Below are positions 34,329 through 43,723 of a stretch of DNA of 64,000 bases, in pieces. The notes under the pieces were generated by a model. It was not told the origin of the DNA and ran no database searches. It saw only the letters and a list, made by a program, of their open reading frames with translations. The position numbers were made by a program, and so were the translations under genes. Each line of letters starts with the position of its first letter. The stretch's first letter is position 1. Source of the stretch: Bythopirellula goksoeyrii (lineage in GTDB: Bacteria > Planctomycetota > Planctomycetia > Pirellulales > Lacipirellulaceae); contig NZ_CP042913.1 of NCBI RefSeq assembly GCF_008065115.1, positions 2,330,338-2,394,337 of the forward strand, read 5' to 3'.

Positions 34329-35432
34329 TCACGCGAGTCCCGATACCAAATCAATGAGCGGTGTAAGACAAGCTAGGCCTACCATCAATACCGCCCCGGC
34401 CATAATCAGAATCACTAGTGTCTGGAGAAGCATGACGACGATTTCAATTCGACCTCCCACACGGTCCCGCCTCAACCGTGCCAGCTGCGACATGGACCAG
34501 GCACGTGACTGAGGCGAGGTAGAGTCATTGAGTGCTCGAGATTCTGGTGGAGTTAAGAGGTGAGCCGTAGCCATGCTCTCCCAGATGTCAGCCCCTTGCT
34601 CGATTTCGTTGCGGACGAACAACAGCTTGTGCCGCATGAGTGTGTCGTAGTGATATCGGGCCAACGTAGACAATGACCCGGCCAGGGGTCGCCCGGACCG
34701 GACGGAGACGGATAGCAAATTCAATAAATCTGCCGAGCGCAACTGGGCAATCGGAGGCAAAAGTCGCGACCATATGTTCCGGCGACAGAAGCGACGAGCC
34801 CTTTCTGAGCGAATGAGCCATAGGAAGCCAGCGACTACGATGGCTATCAGATACCAATAGTTTACTGCCCAATTACTTACACGAATCATCCAGATCGTGG
34901 GGTCGGATAAATCCAAAGAGAAGTCATCAAAAATTGCTTGGAAACTAGGCATTATCTTGATCATGATGAAGCTCAGTACAAGCACAAATATGGTCATAGT
35001 AATCGTCGCATAGAATCCTAATTGCCGGACGCGCATATCCACTTGTTTGGCAGTCGTGTCTTCTCGCTCCAGGAGGTTGGTAAGGACAGCTGGTAAGGTG
35101 CCTGATTGATCGCCTAATCGAATTGCTAACTGCTGTTCGTCGGAGACTACTCCCGGGGTTTGCTCCAAGGCATCGGCTAGCGGCGTTCCAGCGGCCAATC
35201 GCCTGGCTAGCAAGCGCAAGCGGCGGCGAAAACGAAAGCGATGTTCCGCAGCCAAACTCGCGACCAGCGGAGCAGCCTCCAGTCGTTCGGTTGCCGCTAC
35301 TCGAAGAATTCTCAGCAAGGACCGCTGTTTTGATGCAATCCTATCCGCTGGCCACCAAGGAGTGGTCAGCACCGGCGAGAGCCGTCGCAAGGCATGTTTG
35401 ACTCGTGCAAAGGTGGGGAAATGAGCTTGCAA
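34329..35432 (-). CDS. GspF-like inner-membrane protein 1
   Basis: A 367-residue protein with two T2SSF domains. Domain 1: ATERLEAAPLVASLAAEHRF, LAAGTPLADALEQTPGV, IRLGDQSGTLPAVLTNL, followed by a membrane helix (YATITMTIFVLVLSFIMIKI). Domain 2: LNLLSVSVRSGRPLAGSL through RRDRVGGRIEIVVML and a final membrane helix. The order and features match GspF/PilC, the platform protein of type II secretion and type IV pili. It is one of three consecutive GspF-like genes here. Confidence 0.85.
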   Translation of the reverse strand: MQAHFPTFARVKHALRRLSPVLTTPWWPADRIASKQRSLLRILRVAATERLEAAPLVASLAAEHRFRFRRRLRLLARRLAAGTPLADALEQTPGVVSDEQQLAIRLGDQSGTLPAVLTNLLEREDTTAKQVDMRVRQLGFYATITMTIFVLVLSFIMIKIMPSFQAIFDDFSLDLSDPTIWMIRVSNWAVNYWYLIAIVVAGFLWLIRSERARRFCRRNIWSRLLPPIAQLRSADLLNLLSVSVRSGRPLAGSLSTLARYHYDTLMRHKLLFVRNEIEQGADIWESMATAHLLTPPESRALNDSTSPQSRAWSMSQLARLRRDRVGGRIEIVVMLLQTLVILIMAGAVLMVGLACLTPLIDLVSGLA

Positions 35433-35437
35433 AAGAT

Positions 35438-36646
35438 TTATCCTGTGAGACCCTTAATCAGGGTGACCAATGGTAGATAAAGGGCAAAAACAACTCCCGC
35501 CACGACGAGTCCCACCAATAGAATTGTGAACTGGGGAATGAAACCAGTGCTCCAATCAAGTCGGTTTCGAACCCGCTCTGCATACATTTCAGCCACCTCT
35601 CGCAAAAGCGGCAGACTTGGTGCTCCAGACGGTCCAGCTCGCAAGGCGTGAGCGACCGTTGCAGGCAGGCGCGTCTCGCTGACTACTGTTTCTGGGAGGC
35701 ACCATTCGTCCTGAGCAGCCACAGCCAAACTCTCCGAATCCTTGCGCAACCAACGTTGATTGCTGCTCTGGCCGGCCAGCCGCAACGCACAGGAGAGCGA
35801 AAAGCCTGCGCTCAGAGATTCGGCCAATGTGCGAGTGAAGATCTCATAGGAAGTTACCTGGCTTGAGTTGCCAGAGGTAATATCCCCCAGCAGACGGCCT
35901 GGGAGTCCCCAGTATCTGAGCGCGTTGAACGCCAAATAGGCACCTCCAACTAAGATTGCAATTTCTGCAAGCAGACGGAGCGGATGAAAGAGGAGTTCTT
36001 TCGATAGGAGGACCGACCCTTTGGTCAGGCCGGGTAATTGAAGATCGAAATCATCATAAATGTCGCTAAAGGTGGGGACGACTACTGCCCCTAAGAAAAT
36101 CAAAACGGCACCAGCAACTAGCAAGACGATCAGCGGGTAAGAGAATGTCCGTAAGAAGACTGTTCGCGTACGGTTTCTCAGTGCGGATTCTGCCAGGAGA
36201 TTGTCGAGTGAGCGGTGGGAACCCTGCATCGCATCGTCGCCCAAGAGGGGTAGCAACACGGACAGATCACTACCGCGCACGATCTCTTCGGCACCGACTC
36301 CCTCGTTCAACTGCGTGGCGAGCTTCTGTATCTCACGCCGTGGTCGGCCGGCGGGCATTTCTGCAGCAAACGCCAAGAGCGCCGGGCCCAGCACATCGCG
36401 CTGGGCAATGAGTTGACCGACACGTTCCCGCAGTACACGCTCGCAGTCATCCTGAGGCGCAGGTGGCAGTACCACATCCGGGGTTATGGCAGATTCAGTA
36501 GTTTCCAATTGCCGCAGGGCTTGTACTGCAAGTCCTTGCTTTTCCAATTCGGCTATCGCCAGCGCAGCACTTTCCGCGGCAATGCGACCGGAAGTCGATT
36601 GCCCTTCAGAGTTCAAAGCTTGGTATTCAAATTCGAGCATGTTCAT
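35438..36646 (-). CDS. GspF-like inner-membrane protein 2
   Basis: A 402-residue protein with the N-terminal MLEFEYQALNSEGQSTSGRI typical of GspF (FEYxALdxxGkxxxG). Its first T2SSF domain is degenerate, followed by IFLGAVVVPTFSDIYDDFDL, then a second domain (YEIFTRTLAESLSAGFSLSC, AHALRAGPSGAPSLPLLREV) and the closing helix (FTILLVGLVVAGVVFALYLP). It is diverged from copy 1 but has the same architecture. The gap to the preceding gene contains a TGGGCA-TGCCCA palindrome. The start may be at 36640. Confidence 0.82.
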   Translation of the reverse strand: MNMLEFEYQALNSEGQSTSGRIAAESAALAIAELEKQGLAVQALRQLETTESAITPDVVLPPAPQDDCERVLRERVGQLIAQRDVLGPALLAFAAEMPAGRPRREIQKLATQLNEGVGAEEIVRGSDLSVLLPLLGDDAMQGSHRSLDNLLAESALRNRTRTVFLRTFSYPLIVLLVAGAVLIFLGAVVVPTFSDIYDDFDLQLPGLTKGSVLLSKELLFHPLRLLAEIAILVGGAYLAFNALRYWGLPGRLLGDITSGNSSQVTSYEIFTRTLAESLSAGFSLSCALRLAGQSSNQRWLRKDSESLAVAAQDEWCLPETVVSETRLPATVAHALRAGPSGAPSLPLLREVAEMYAERVRNRLDWSTGFIPQFTILLVGLVVAGVVFALYLPLVTLIKGLTG

Positions 36647-36676
36647 TTGGGATGGGCACTGCCCACCCTACGGGTT

Positions 36677-37708
36677 CTATCCCGACAAGTCTCTCATCAT
36701 TTGGATATAGGGCAAAAACACGCTCAGTCCGTACACCAGTACGATCGCTCCCCCGAGTACACTGCCGAGCAAAATCGGTAGCGCCGTCTGCCAAACGGTG
36801 GCCAATCGCTGGGCCGATTGACGATACGTCTGGGCTGCGAAGCGTAGTACTCCTGGGAGTGACTGCTCTCCCAGATTTCCGGTCAGAGCCCAGCGTAATA
36901 GTGGTGGCAAAGCTGCTAGTTGAGAGTTCTCCGGATGGGCTGCGTGCCTCGTTGCGGCACGGCTGGGGTCATCATTCTCCAGTGCAGCACAGGCTTCCAT
37001 GAGATGGGAGTCGCCTGTGATGCCACTTGCAAGCTCGGCCGCTTCAGCGAGTGGCATCTTGGATTCGACAAGCCGCGCAAGCTCCTCAGCAAACAATGCC
37101 TGCTTGACGGTCTTTACATAGCGGCGCGCCCCTGGAATCCACCAAGGAGGAGCAACTGTGGTGCGCCGCCACAGGAAGACCGCGATCAACACCAGGATTG
37201 GTACCAGCGGTATCCACACTGGCATGGTCTGGCGACAGAACTCGAGCAGACGCACGGGGAGACTCGGCGCCTGGCGAAGTTGTTCGTACATGTCAGTCAA
37301 TTCAGGGACAAACAACGTGCATAACAAAATGAATCCGCAATATGCCAGGGCGAATACGATCAATGGCTGGACAAGAGCGCGGCCCATTGCACTGCGTAAT
37401 TCGTTCTTTGCCGCGGATTCTTCTGTTACCCCCGCGAGAGTCAGTTCTGAACCGCCGCTCGACAGACCGGCTTGCAATGCGTGTTGATAGAGGCGCGGCA
37501 GATCGGGATTGTCGGCAATGGCGTCGTGGATGTCCTGCCCCAGGCTGGACCGCAGTTTGAGACTCGCATCGATCTGCTCCAGGGTGCGCTTCGTCGATGT
37601 GGCCGCGGAACCCAAGCGAATGGGGACACCGGCCTCGGCCAAGGAACCGATTTCGCGGTTGATGGCAAGCACATCTTGAAGAGTGGCAGTGGGCATAGCA
37701 GTCATCAT
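36677..37708 (-). CDS. GspF-like inner-membrane protein 3
   Basis: The protein has 343 residues from ATG 37708. Domain 1: LAINREIGSLAEAGVPIRLG, LRSSLGQDIHDAIADNPDL, HALQAGLSSGGSE; helix ALVQPLIVFALAYCGFILLC; VPELTDMYEQLRQAPSLPVR; domain 2: FAEELARLVESKMPLAEAAE, LRWALTGNLGEQSLPGVLRF; final helix. It matches GspF in plan though diverged. First of the three GspF-like genes in the reading direction. The longer frame to 37807 has no ribosome-binding site and runs into a palindromic repeat. Confidence 0.8.
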   Translation of the reverse strand: MMTAMPTATLQDVLAINREIGSLAEAGVPIRLGSAATSTKRTLEQIDASLKLRSSLGQDIHDAIADNPDLPRLYQHALQAGLSSGGSELTLAGVTEESAAKNELRSAMGRALVQPLIVFALAYCGFILLCTLFVPELTDMYEQLRQAPSLPVRLLEFCRQTMPVWIPLVPILVLIAVFLWRRTTVAPPWWIPGARRYVKTVKQALFAEELARLVESKMPLAEAAELASGITGDSHLMEACAALENDDPSRAATRHAAHPENSQLAALPPLLRWALTGNLGEQSLPGVLRFAAQTYRQSAQRLATVWQTALPILLGSVLGGAIVLVYGLSVFLPYIQMMRDLSG

Positions 37709-37719
37709 CACGGATTTAG

Positions 37720-37784
37720 TAGCCGTTGGCGGAAGCCAATGGTTGACTCGCCACAGAAAACCATGGACCTGACGCCAATGGCTA
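37720..37784. repeat. TAGCCGTTGGC palindrome, copy B
   Basis: Arms 37720-37731 and 37773-37784 pair over 12 bases with one G-U mismatch. The first 25 bases nearly repeat 32039-32064. It lies between the anti-sigma-like gene and GspF-like 3. Confidence 0.75.
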
Positions 37785-37832
37785 TGAAGGGAGATGCGCC
37801 GCGGCAACAGATTTGTTTAGAAATCCGCGAAA

Positions 37833-38195
37833 CTACAACGAATCTTTTAAGAGATGGGCCTGTTTGCTGCGTAGTTCGCAGAAGGCCTCGTAAAGTGCCC
37901 AGCTGGAGTTGACGCCGCGCTCGAGCGTTTGCTGCCGTAAGGCAAATTCGTGGTTGACTGCCGTCGCCATGATGGGTTTCGGGTCGGGCCGGTCAAAATA
38001 AGGCGAGGCCTGGGCCACTGCCACCAAGAGCACCGCGGCAACCAGGCTTCCGGCGCGCCAGTTCGTGCGCCGCTGGGAGGTTGCCGCGCGAGCCGCCTCG
38101 AGTGTTTTGGGGCGGAGATCGTCGGTCGGCTGGACGTAGTTGCCTGCCTGGCGAATGGTCGCCTCAAGCAATTCGATGGAGTCAAACTCGTTCAT
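37833..38195 (-). CDS. Putative anti-sigma factor, single membrane helix
   Basis: A 120-residue protein with a soluble N-terminal part (SIELLEATIRQAGNYVQPTD, DLRPKTLEAARAATSQR), one hydrophobic segment (WRAGSLVAAVLLVAVAQA) at about residues 46-63 and a short C-terminal part (NHEFALRQQTLERGVNSSWA). Its first codons overlap the last codons of the ECF sigma gene by 14 bases. This position and topology suggest an anti-sigma factor or operon-specific regulator, but no zinc motif is present. Function is inferred from context. Confidence 0.55.
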   Translation of the reverse strand: MNEFDSIELLEATIRQAGNYVQPTDDLRPKTLEAARAATSQRRTNWRAGSLVAAVLLVAVAQASPYFDRPDPKPIMATAVNHEFALRQQTLERGVNSSWALYEAFCELRSKQAHLLKDSL

Positions 38196-38757
38196 GTGTC
38201 ACCTCAATTTGAGTGGAAACGAGTTTGTGAGACAGCTTTTCCATGCCATAGCGATACCGGCTTGCGGCCGTGAACGCCGAAACCTCCAGTACTTCGCCGA
38301 TCTGAGCAAATGTCATCTCTTCCCAGATCTTAAGCACCACGACCTCAGCCTGGTGGGTGGGGATATCTCTTAGCGCAGCCCAAATCGCCTGGTGCGACTC
38401 TTCTCGTTCGGCTTCGTCCACCAACTTTCGCGTCGTGAGGTCAGACAAATTCGCGAGAATGACCCAGCGTTTCTTTTGACGGACGATCACCAGAGCTTCA
38501 TTTCGCACCATCCGCAGCAGATAGGGCCACGGCTCGGTTGCGTGGCGGAGCAGATTCACCTGCCCCGCGACTCGCACCAGGGTCCCTTGCACAGCATCCT
38601 CGGCGTCGTGCTGATTGCGGGTGATGGTCGCCGCATAACGTACCAGTCGCTGCGAAGTAAGATCAAACAGGCCTCCCAAAGCCGAAACCCCACTCTCGGC
38701 CATACGCTCAGCGCATCCGCGAACCTGCTCAGAAAAATTGAGAGAAGCATCCATCAA
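38182..38757 (-). CDS. ECF RNA polymerase sigma factor 1
   Basis: A 191-residue protein with an ECF region 2 (SQRLVRYAATITRNQHDAED, AVQGTLVRVAG, then WPYLLRMVRNEALVIVRQ) and a region 4 helix-turn-helix (EMTFAQIGEVLEVSAFTAAS, RYRYGMEKL). ECF factors direct RNA polymerase to stress or surface-response promoters. It is the first gene of the run that leads to the three GspF-like and three pseudopilin-like genes, so it may drive that operon; autoregulation is typical but not shown. The upstream AT-rich dyad 38790-38821 lies 33 bases before it. Confidence 0.9.
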   Translation of the reverse strand: MMDASLNFSEQVRGCAERMAESGVSALGGLFDLTSQRLVRYAATITRNQHDAEDAVQGTLVRVAGQVNLLRHATEPWPYLLRMVRNEALVIVRQKKRWVILANLSDLTTRKLVDEAEREESHQAIWAALRDIPTHQAEVVVLKIWEEMTFAQIGEVLEVSAFTAASRYRYGMEKLSHKLVSTQIEVTHERV

Positions 38758-38789
38758 GTGTGAGGATGCGCGATCCGTGGGGATTTGTC

Positions 38790-38821
38790 TAGCTTTTTTG
38801 AGAATATGTCAAAAAAAGCTA
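38790..38821. terminator. AT-rich inverted repeat: terminator of protease gene or sigma-gene operator
   Basis: TAGCTTTTTTGA (38790-38801) and TCAAAAAAAGCTA (38809-38821) pair over 12 bases with one bulge around a 7-base loop. It lies between the end of the protease gene and the start of the sigma gene, both on the minus strand. The run of T in the arm makes it atypical as a terminator. Confidence 0.45.
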
Positions 38822-38878
38822 AGCTGAGAGTCAAGAGCCAGACACATGAATCTCGACTCTTCGCTCTTGAATCGACTC

Positions 38879-41800
38879 TTACATCGCGCGCCAGAGGATC
38901 TCTTCGCTCAAAGCCAGATCGAAGGCATTTTCGTTGCCGTCTACCTCGGAATCGACCTGCTCATGCTCAAATCTGCGATGCAAGCCGGCCAAGCGACGAT
39001 CGTGAATGCCTTCTCGCAGAGCCAACCCGATCTCGGCCAAATCGCTCGATTGCTCAAAGACCTGGTCGATCCGATGGGATTCGAGACGAGCTGCGACTCG
39101 CCCACTCGTTGCCCGGTGTGAAGTTCGACGACCGACCACTTCATTAGCCACGGCACTCAAAGTCCGCTGACTGGGGAGTGTAGCCGTTGATTCTTGGGCT
39201 GAAACCTCGGCCACATTCGAACTGAGGCTCGAACCCCTATTAGACACTCCATTAATAACGACTGGAGTGTGCGAGGTGCCCGATTCGCTATTGCTGAGTT
39301 CTGTTGCAGACGAGAAGGTACTCAATGTCTGGGGAACAATAATCGGAGCGACCGCTAAGGGCAATTCTGGATCGTTGACCGATTCATCCTCGTCACCACC
39401 AGTGGTAAGTGCTACCACAAGTGGAGCAGAAGAAGTCCCATAGTCCGTTTGCCACTGCTGAAGATCGGCTCCATCCACCTTCCCATCGCTATTGGAATCG
39501 CCATCGCTAGGGGCAGCGCCGCTGGACTTGCCATACCCCCTTATCCAGGCGAGGAAGTCGCGACCATCGACGTCGCCGTCTTCGTCAAAGTCCGGACCAT
39601 TCTCGATTACCGCCGGAACTGTCCCTGGATCCAGTGGAACTAAGTAGTCTTCGACTTCGCCGATCACAGCAGGACCAGTCACGCTATTGATACCATATTC
39701 GCCGTAGCGGAATCGGGCATAGATGTTCTTTAATTCCATGTCCGCCGGTATTTGGAAACTGACATTATTGGCACCTGGCAACAGGGCCACGTTCGAGATC
39801 ACTTTTTCCGATGCTTCGAATACGCCGTTGTCGTTGAAATCGAACCAACCTTGGAGATTGCCACCATGTCGACTGGCCGTTGCGACCAACTGGCCAGTCG
39901 TTCCAGGAATTAAAGGTGTAACTACGATTCCGTCCTCGTCGTCGAAATTAGTGAGGTCGTCACCATCGGCAAGGTCCGAAGGATTGCCATCGAGATCGAC
40001 ATCGACCACAGAGCCTAAGAAGTAGGCACTCTTGCCATGTCGAGCGCCGTTTTCAGCGAGGGTGGTGATCCCGTAGTAAGCAGGCAAGTCACCAAAGTCG
40101 AGATTCGCTCCGCTGGGATTATTTCCCAGACCGATTCCAAATTCGATTTGCGAGACGGTTCCACCGCCTGACAAGGTGACTACGCGCGGGACGCCCGGGC
40201 CAGGATTGATCGACATCAGTGGGGCAGTAGGAATCACACGGATCCGGTGGATACCTGGCGCGACATTGGCAAAGATGTACGCCCCATTTACGTTCGTAGT
40301 CGTTTGCGGTTCGCCAATCTCCCGTGTGCCGTTGTTATTGGCATCGATAAAGACTGTCGTATTGGGAACCCCCAACTCGTTTGATTGGCGGGTGCCGTTG
40401 TTATTCACATCTTCATAAATATTACCAATCAAGTAGCCCGGCTGGCTGGTTCCATTACCCGCGCCGGTTCCCAACGGGGGCATGATGTCAAAGTCGATCC
40501 CGGTGAAGACATCCCCCGGCTCGCCAAAAATCGAAGTAACGCCTGATGTCGGATCAATAAAGGTCCACCCAGCCGGTTTTTGGACTCCAATGTTTACGAC
40601 ACTTGCAATCGTCGCGGGGACGATCAAATTGTATTGACCATCGGCACCTGTCTGGACAAACTGTTCGCCAGCATCCAGTTGGCCGTTGCGATTCGTGTCG
40701 GCATACACGACCGCATTGGGTACGTTTACGTCGGTGCCATTGAAGAGCCCATCGCCATTGAGGTCTGCCATCACCACGCCAGAGAACTGGATCTGCGGAG
40801 CAACAGGTGGCCCGGGATCTAAGAGGAAGTTGATATGCTTCATGCCGCTGGCAATTGGCGTCCCACTAAAGGAGAGGGGAACTCCGCTGCCATCAACATT
40901 GACCTCTAAACTACTGTTGTAATCCCACGCTTTGAAGAAGTCGGATGTGATAGTCCACTCCGTACGATAATCTTGCAGGATATTCGACGGGCTGAGTGTA
41001 TCTTCAATAGCACTTCTGCCAAGTGGATCTTCAACAGAAATGATGTACTCATCCGGGACAAGATCAAAATAATAATTGCCATCCGCCCCCGTAACAAACT
41101 GATCGACAATCGCATTATCGCTAGCACGTCTTGCGACGACTGTCACGTTGGATGCCATGTCTTCGTGATTGGGATCGATTAAGTTTTGAATCTCACCATA
41201 TCGCAAAACTCCATCCGTATCAGTGTTCTGTTGAATGACACGACTATAGTTGAAAGCATTGTCTTGATTGGTGTCGATGCCCACCAGACCTTGCACACGT
41301 TGCGTGGGCGTATTGATATCCTGCTCAATAGGATTGCCGTGCCAAGCCATCTCCATCGCATTAAGTTGAAATTCTGTACTTCCGTAGTTCTCAAAATGGA
41401 TTTGCCAACCACTCGTCAGCGGAACACCGTTCACCATGACCGGTTCATTAGTAGAGGCATCCATAACGATCACATCATCCGACCGTTCACCCCAACTCCG
41501 ATTTGAGCTGAAGGTGACGATCAAATCCTCTGGCTGTTCTGTAGGAGAAGCACCGTCAAGTAAGAATCTCGAGGGAGAACTGTTCTGCAGTGTAAACGGA
41601 GTATCGGGCTCTATGTAGTAGTTGTTCAGTTCGGTCGACGTGCCGGAAGGAGATACAAGTAGTATTCTCAAATTGTCTAACGCCTCAGCAGTACCACCTG
41701 AGAGATGTATTTTTACTTCAACAGTCTCCACCGACATGCTGTTGTTGGCAGGCACCGAAAACGATGCACCACCACCACGGTTGTTAAAGGTCTGCGAGAA

Positions 41801-43723
41801 ATCGGGCATATCTGCAAAGAATTCGTTCCAATAGGCGATAAAACCTGCCTCGCCTGACAATCCGCCCGGGACGAGTTGAAAACCACTATCTTCATTGCCT
41901 TTTTCCGCTGCCGGAATGACGCCAGTACCCAGCTCATTCCCTGCAGTAGTCACGAATGTTGTAAAAGTTAATTCAGGGGACAATGTCTGGTTTTTAGTCG
42001 CCCACTGTTGAGCCAATAGGACCGCCAGTTCAGCATCCACTACGCCGTGGGCATAACCAATTTGCTCACCGTTAGTTCCTGTACCCATGCTGACTGTATA
42101 GCCAGCCCCATTGGTCAGAGCATAAGGTGCTGGGGCATAATGAGCTATGTTTCCTCCGCCGGCAGCTTCCCGGGCGTAAGCCTGACCAAAGTCGATATTG
42201 GGGTCCAATCGAGGGAACAACGTCGATTCAATCGGTGATCCACCCAATGCCAGAGGGTCGGGATCATGGAATACTTCCATTTGATTCACGATCCAAGTGT
42301 TCAAGGTCTCCGTACCAGACCCCTGGTCAGAACCATTTTTTGGTACGCCAAACTCGGCATTTTGTCTTGCGGATCGAACAAGGATTTCCTGGACATCACG
42401 CCAAGTGAGATTTGGGTTCGCCTCAAGCATCAGCGCAATCACCCCACTCACGATGGGAGCTGATGCAGACGTCCCGTTGAATCGCGAGGTGAAATTGATA
42501 TCTTCAAGAAAATCTCTGTCCCCTAGAGGAGCTCCCGTATTATCTGACGTGTTGTAGCCAGTTTCGCCCAAAGTGTCGGTCGTCCATATACCGCTACCTA
42601 GCCCCGTATCGGTGGCAATATTCAAAGCGGCATTCGAGCCAGTTGGAGCAGCAACTAAGACGGAGCCACCAATTTCAGGATAGCCCGTATAAGTACCATC
42701 CACATTGTCGTAGAACCCATCGTGATCGACGCCAGTCACTCCGATAGTGTAGCGAGAATTGACCCATCCATTGTATCCCGAACTATCGAGGGTCCCGATA
42801 TCTTGAAACCCGCCGGGTGCCTGAAAGCCGGTTCCTGCGTTATTGCCCGACGAAAATACGTGGATAATTCCCTTGCCATCACGTCCGAAAACGATCGAGT
42901 CTCGAATTGCAAGTAGTTGGGCAGGAGTCGGACCAGCAATCGTGCGCGACACTCCTGGCCCCCAACTGTTATTCGTAATGTCGAGGCCATTATCCGTAGC
43001 AAAACGAAAAGCATCGATAAACGCTTGCTCCGTTTGACCAGCATCGATCAAGCGAACTGGCACGAGTTGCACTCCGGGCGCTACCCCCGTGCCACCCAAT
43101 CCGTTGTTGGATATTGCTCCGATGAGGCCTGCAACGGCCGTACCGTGGGCGTTCCCAGGATTAATCAGGTTCGGGTTGGCATCACTGCCGCCAGTAAGAG
43201 CATCAAATTGCAGTAAGGGATCGATGTTTCCGGCGAGATCGGGATGAGTTGTCTGCACTCCAGAATCGAAGACGCCTACTTTGATACCATTGCCAAAAAT
43301 ATTCTGGTTCCACACGGGGGCGACATTAATATCCTCGCCAGCAACTCCGTAGATAGGTTGATAATCGGGGTTTCCGACCTCCTGTGCCGTATTAATCAGA
43401 TGCCACTGACTATTAAGAAACGGATCTGTAGGGATCCCATTCGTCACGGCTTCTGTTTGATTTAAGCTAGAATAGAGAGACTGCCAAAATAACTCATTGG
43501 CCAGAATCTGTTGCTGTCCCTCTTGTGTTTTGCTGGAATATGACTGCGATTCAAGACCGGCCAACGGATCATAGAGTGGCGACTCAGCCGACATCACACG
43601 GCGATCTTCCAGGGGTTCAAAACCGAGCTGGCGCCTCCGGCGGCGACTGATTCCGGCAGGCCGACGAGATTTCTTTGCGGAGGATTGAGATGAATTGGAA
43701 TTGCGATTAAATAGCAGTGACAT
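38879..43723 (-). CDS. Giant extracellular subtilisin-family protease with LEDR N-terminus and dockerin-like region
   Basis: A 1614-residue protein. A basic N-terminus ends in FEPLEDRRVMSA (residues 35-46), the planctomycete extracellular-protein signal (Planc_extracel type). The S8 triad is Asp153 (GVFDSGVQTTHPDL), His193 (GNAHGTAVAGLIGA) and Ser419 (NGTSASAPIVSGVIALML). Further along come a P-domain-like segment (VETVEVKIHLSGG), several SdrD/Cna-B-type beta domains (VYADTNRNGQLDAGEQFVQT, VFIDANNNGTREIGEPQTTT), a GEVED segment (VIGEVEDYLVPL) near 1350, and a dockerin-like pair (DFDEDGDVDGRDFLAWIRGY, DSNSDGKVDGADLQQW) near 1375-1430. A tail of about 180 residues ends FDLALSEEILWRAM. Dockerin-like domains may anchor it to partners. 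Confidence 0.92.
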   Translation of the reverse strand: MSLLFNRNSNSSQSSAKKSRRPAGISRRRRRQLGFEPLEDRRVMSAESPLYDPLAGLESQSYSSKTQEGQQQILANELFWQSLYSSLNQTEAVTNGIPTDPFLNSQWHLINTAQEVGNPDYQPIYGVAGEDINVAPVWNQNIFGNGIKVGVFDSGVQTTHPDLAGNIDPLLQFDALTGGSDANPNLINPGNAHGTAVAGLIGAISNNGLGGTGVAPGVQLVPVRLIDAGQTEQAFIDAFRFATDNGLDITNNSWGPGVSRTIAGPTPAQLLAIRDSIVFGRDGKGIIHVFSSGNNAGTGFQAPGGFQDIGTLDSSGYNGWVNSRYTIGVTGVDHDGFYDNVDGTYTGYPEIGGSVLVAAPTGSNAALNIATDTGLGSGIWTTDTLGETGYNTSDNTGAPLGDRDFLEDINFTSRFNGTSASAPIVSGVIALMLEANPNLTWRDVQEILVRSARQNAEFGVPKNGSDQGSGTETLNTWIVNQMEVFHDPDPLALGGSPIESTLFPRLDPNIDFGQAYAREAAGGGNIAHYAPAPYALTNGAGYTVSMGTGTNGEQIGYAHGVVDAELAVLLAQQWATKNQTLSPELTFTTFVTTAGNELGTGVIPAAEKGNEDSGFQLVPGGLSGEAGFIAYWNEFFADMPDFSQTFNNRGGGASFSVPANNSMSVETVEVKIHLSGGTAEALDNLRILLVSPSGTSTELNNYYIEPDTPFTLQNSSPSRFLLDGASPTEQPEDLIVTFSSNRSWGERSDDVIVMDASTNEPVMVNGVPLTSGWQIHFENYGSTEFQLNAMEMAWHGNPIEQDINTPTQRVQGLVGIDTNQDNAFNYSRVIQQNTDTDGVLRYGEIQNLIDPNHEDMASNVTVVARRASDNAIVDQFVTGADGNYYFDLVPDEYIISVEDPLGRSAIEDTLSPSNILQDYRTEWTITSDFFKAWDYNSSLEVNVDGSGVPLSFSGTPIASGMKHINFLLDPGPPVAPQIQFSGVVMADLNGDGLFNGTDVNVPNAVVYADTNRNGQLDAGEQFVQTGADGQYNLIVPATIASVVNIGVQKPAGWTFIDPTSGVTSIFGEPGDVFTGIDFDIMPPLGTGAGNGTSQPGYLIGNIYEDVNNNGTRQSNELGVPNTTVFIDANNNGTREIGEPQTTTNVNGAYIFANVAPGIHRIRVIPTAPLMSINPGPGVPRVVTLSGGGTVSQIEFGIGLGNNPSGANLDFGDLPAYYGITTLAENGARHGKSAYFLGSVVDVDLDGNPSDLADGDDLTNFDDEDGIVVTPLIPGTTGQLVATASRHGGNLQGWFDFNDNGVFEASEKVISNVALLPGANNVSFQIPADMELKNIYARFRYGEYGINSVTGPAVIGEVEDYLVPLDPGTVPAVIENGPDFDEDGDVDGRDFLAWIRGYGKSSGAAPSDGDSNSDGKVDGADLQQWQTDYGTSSAPLVVALTTGGDEDESVNDPELPLAVAPIIVPQTLSTFSSATELSNSESGTSHTPVVINGVSNRGSSLSSNVAEVSAQESTATLPSQRTLSAVANEVVGRRTSHRATSGRVAARLESHRIDQVFEQSSDLAEIGLALREGIHDRRLAGLHRRFEHEQVDSEVDGNENAFDLALSEEILWRAM

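Noticed and set aside
37833-38195. Zinc anti-sigma factor
   Set aside because: There is no His/Cys zinc motif; only the position next to the sigma gene supports an anti-sigma role, so the call was kept at low confidence.
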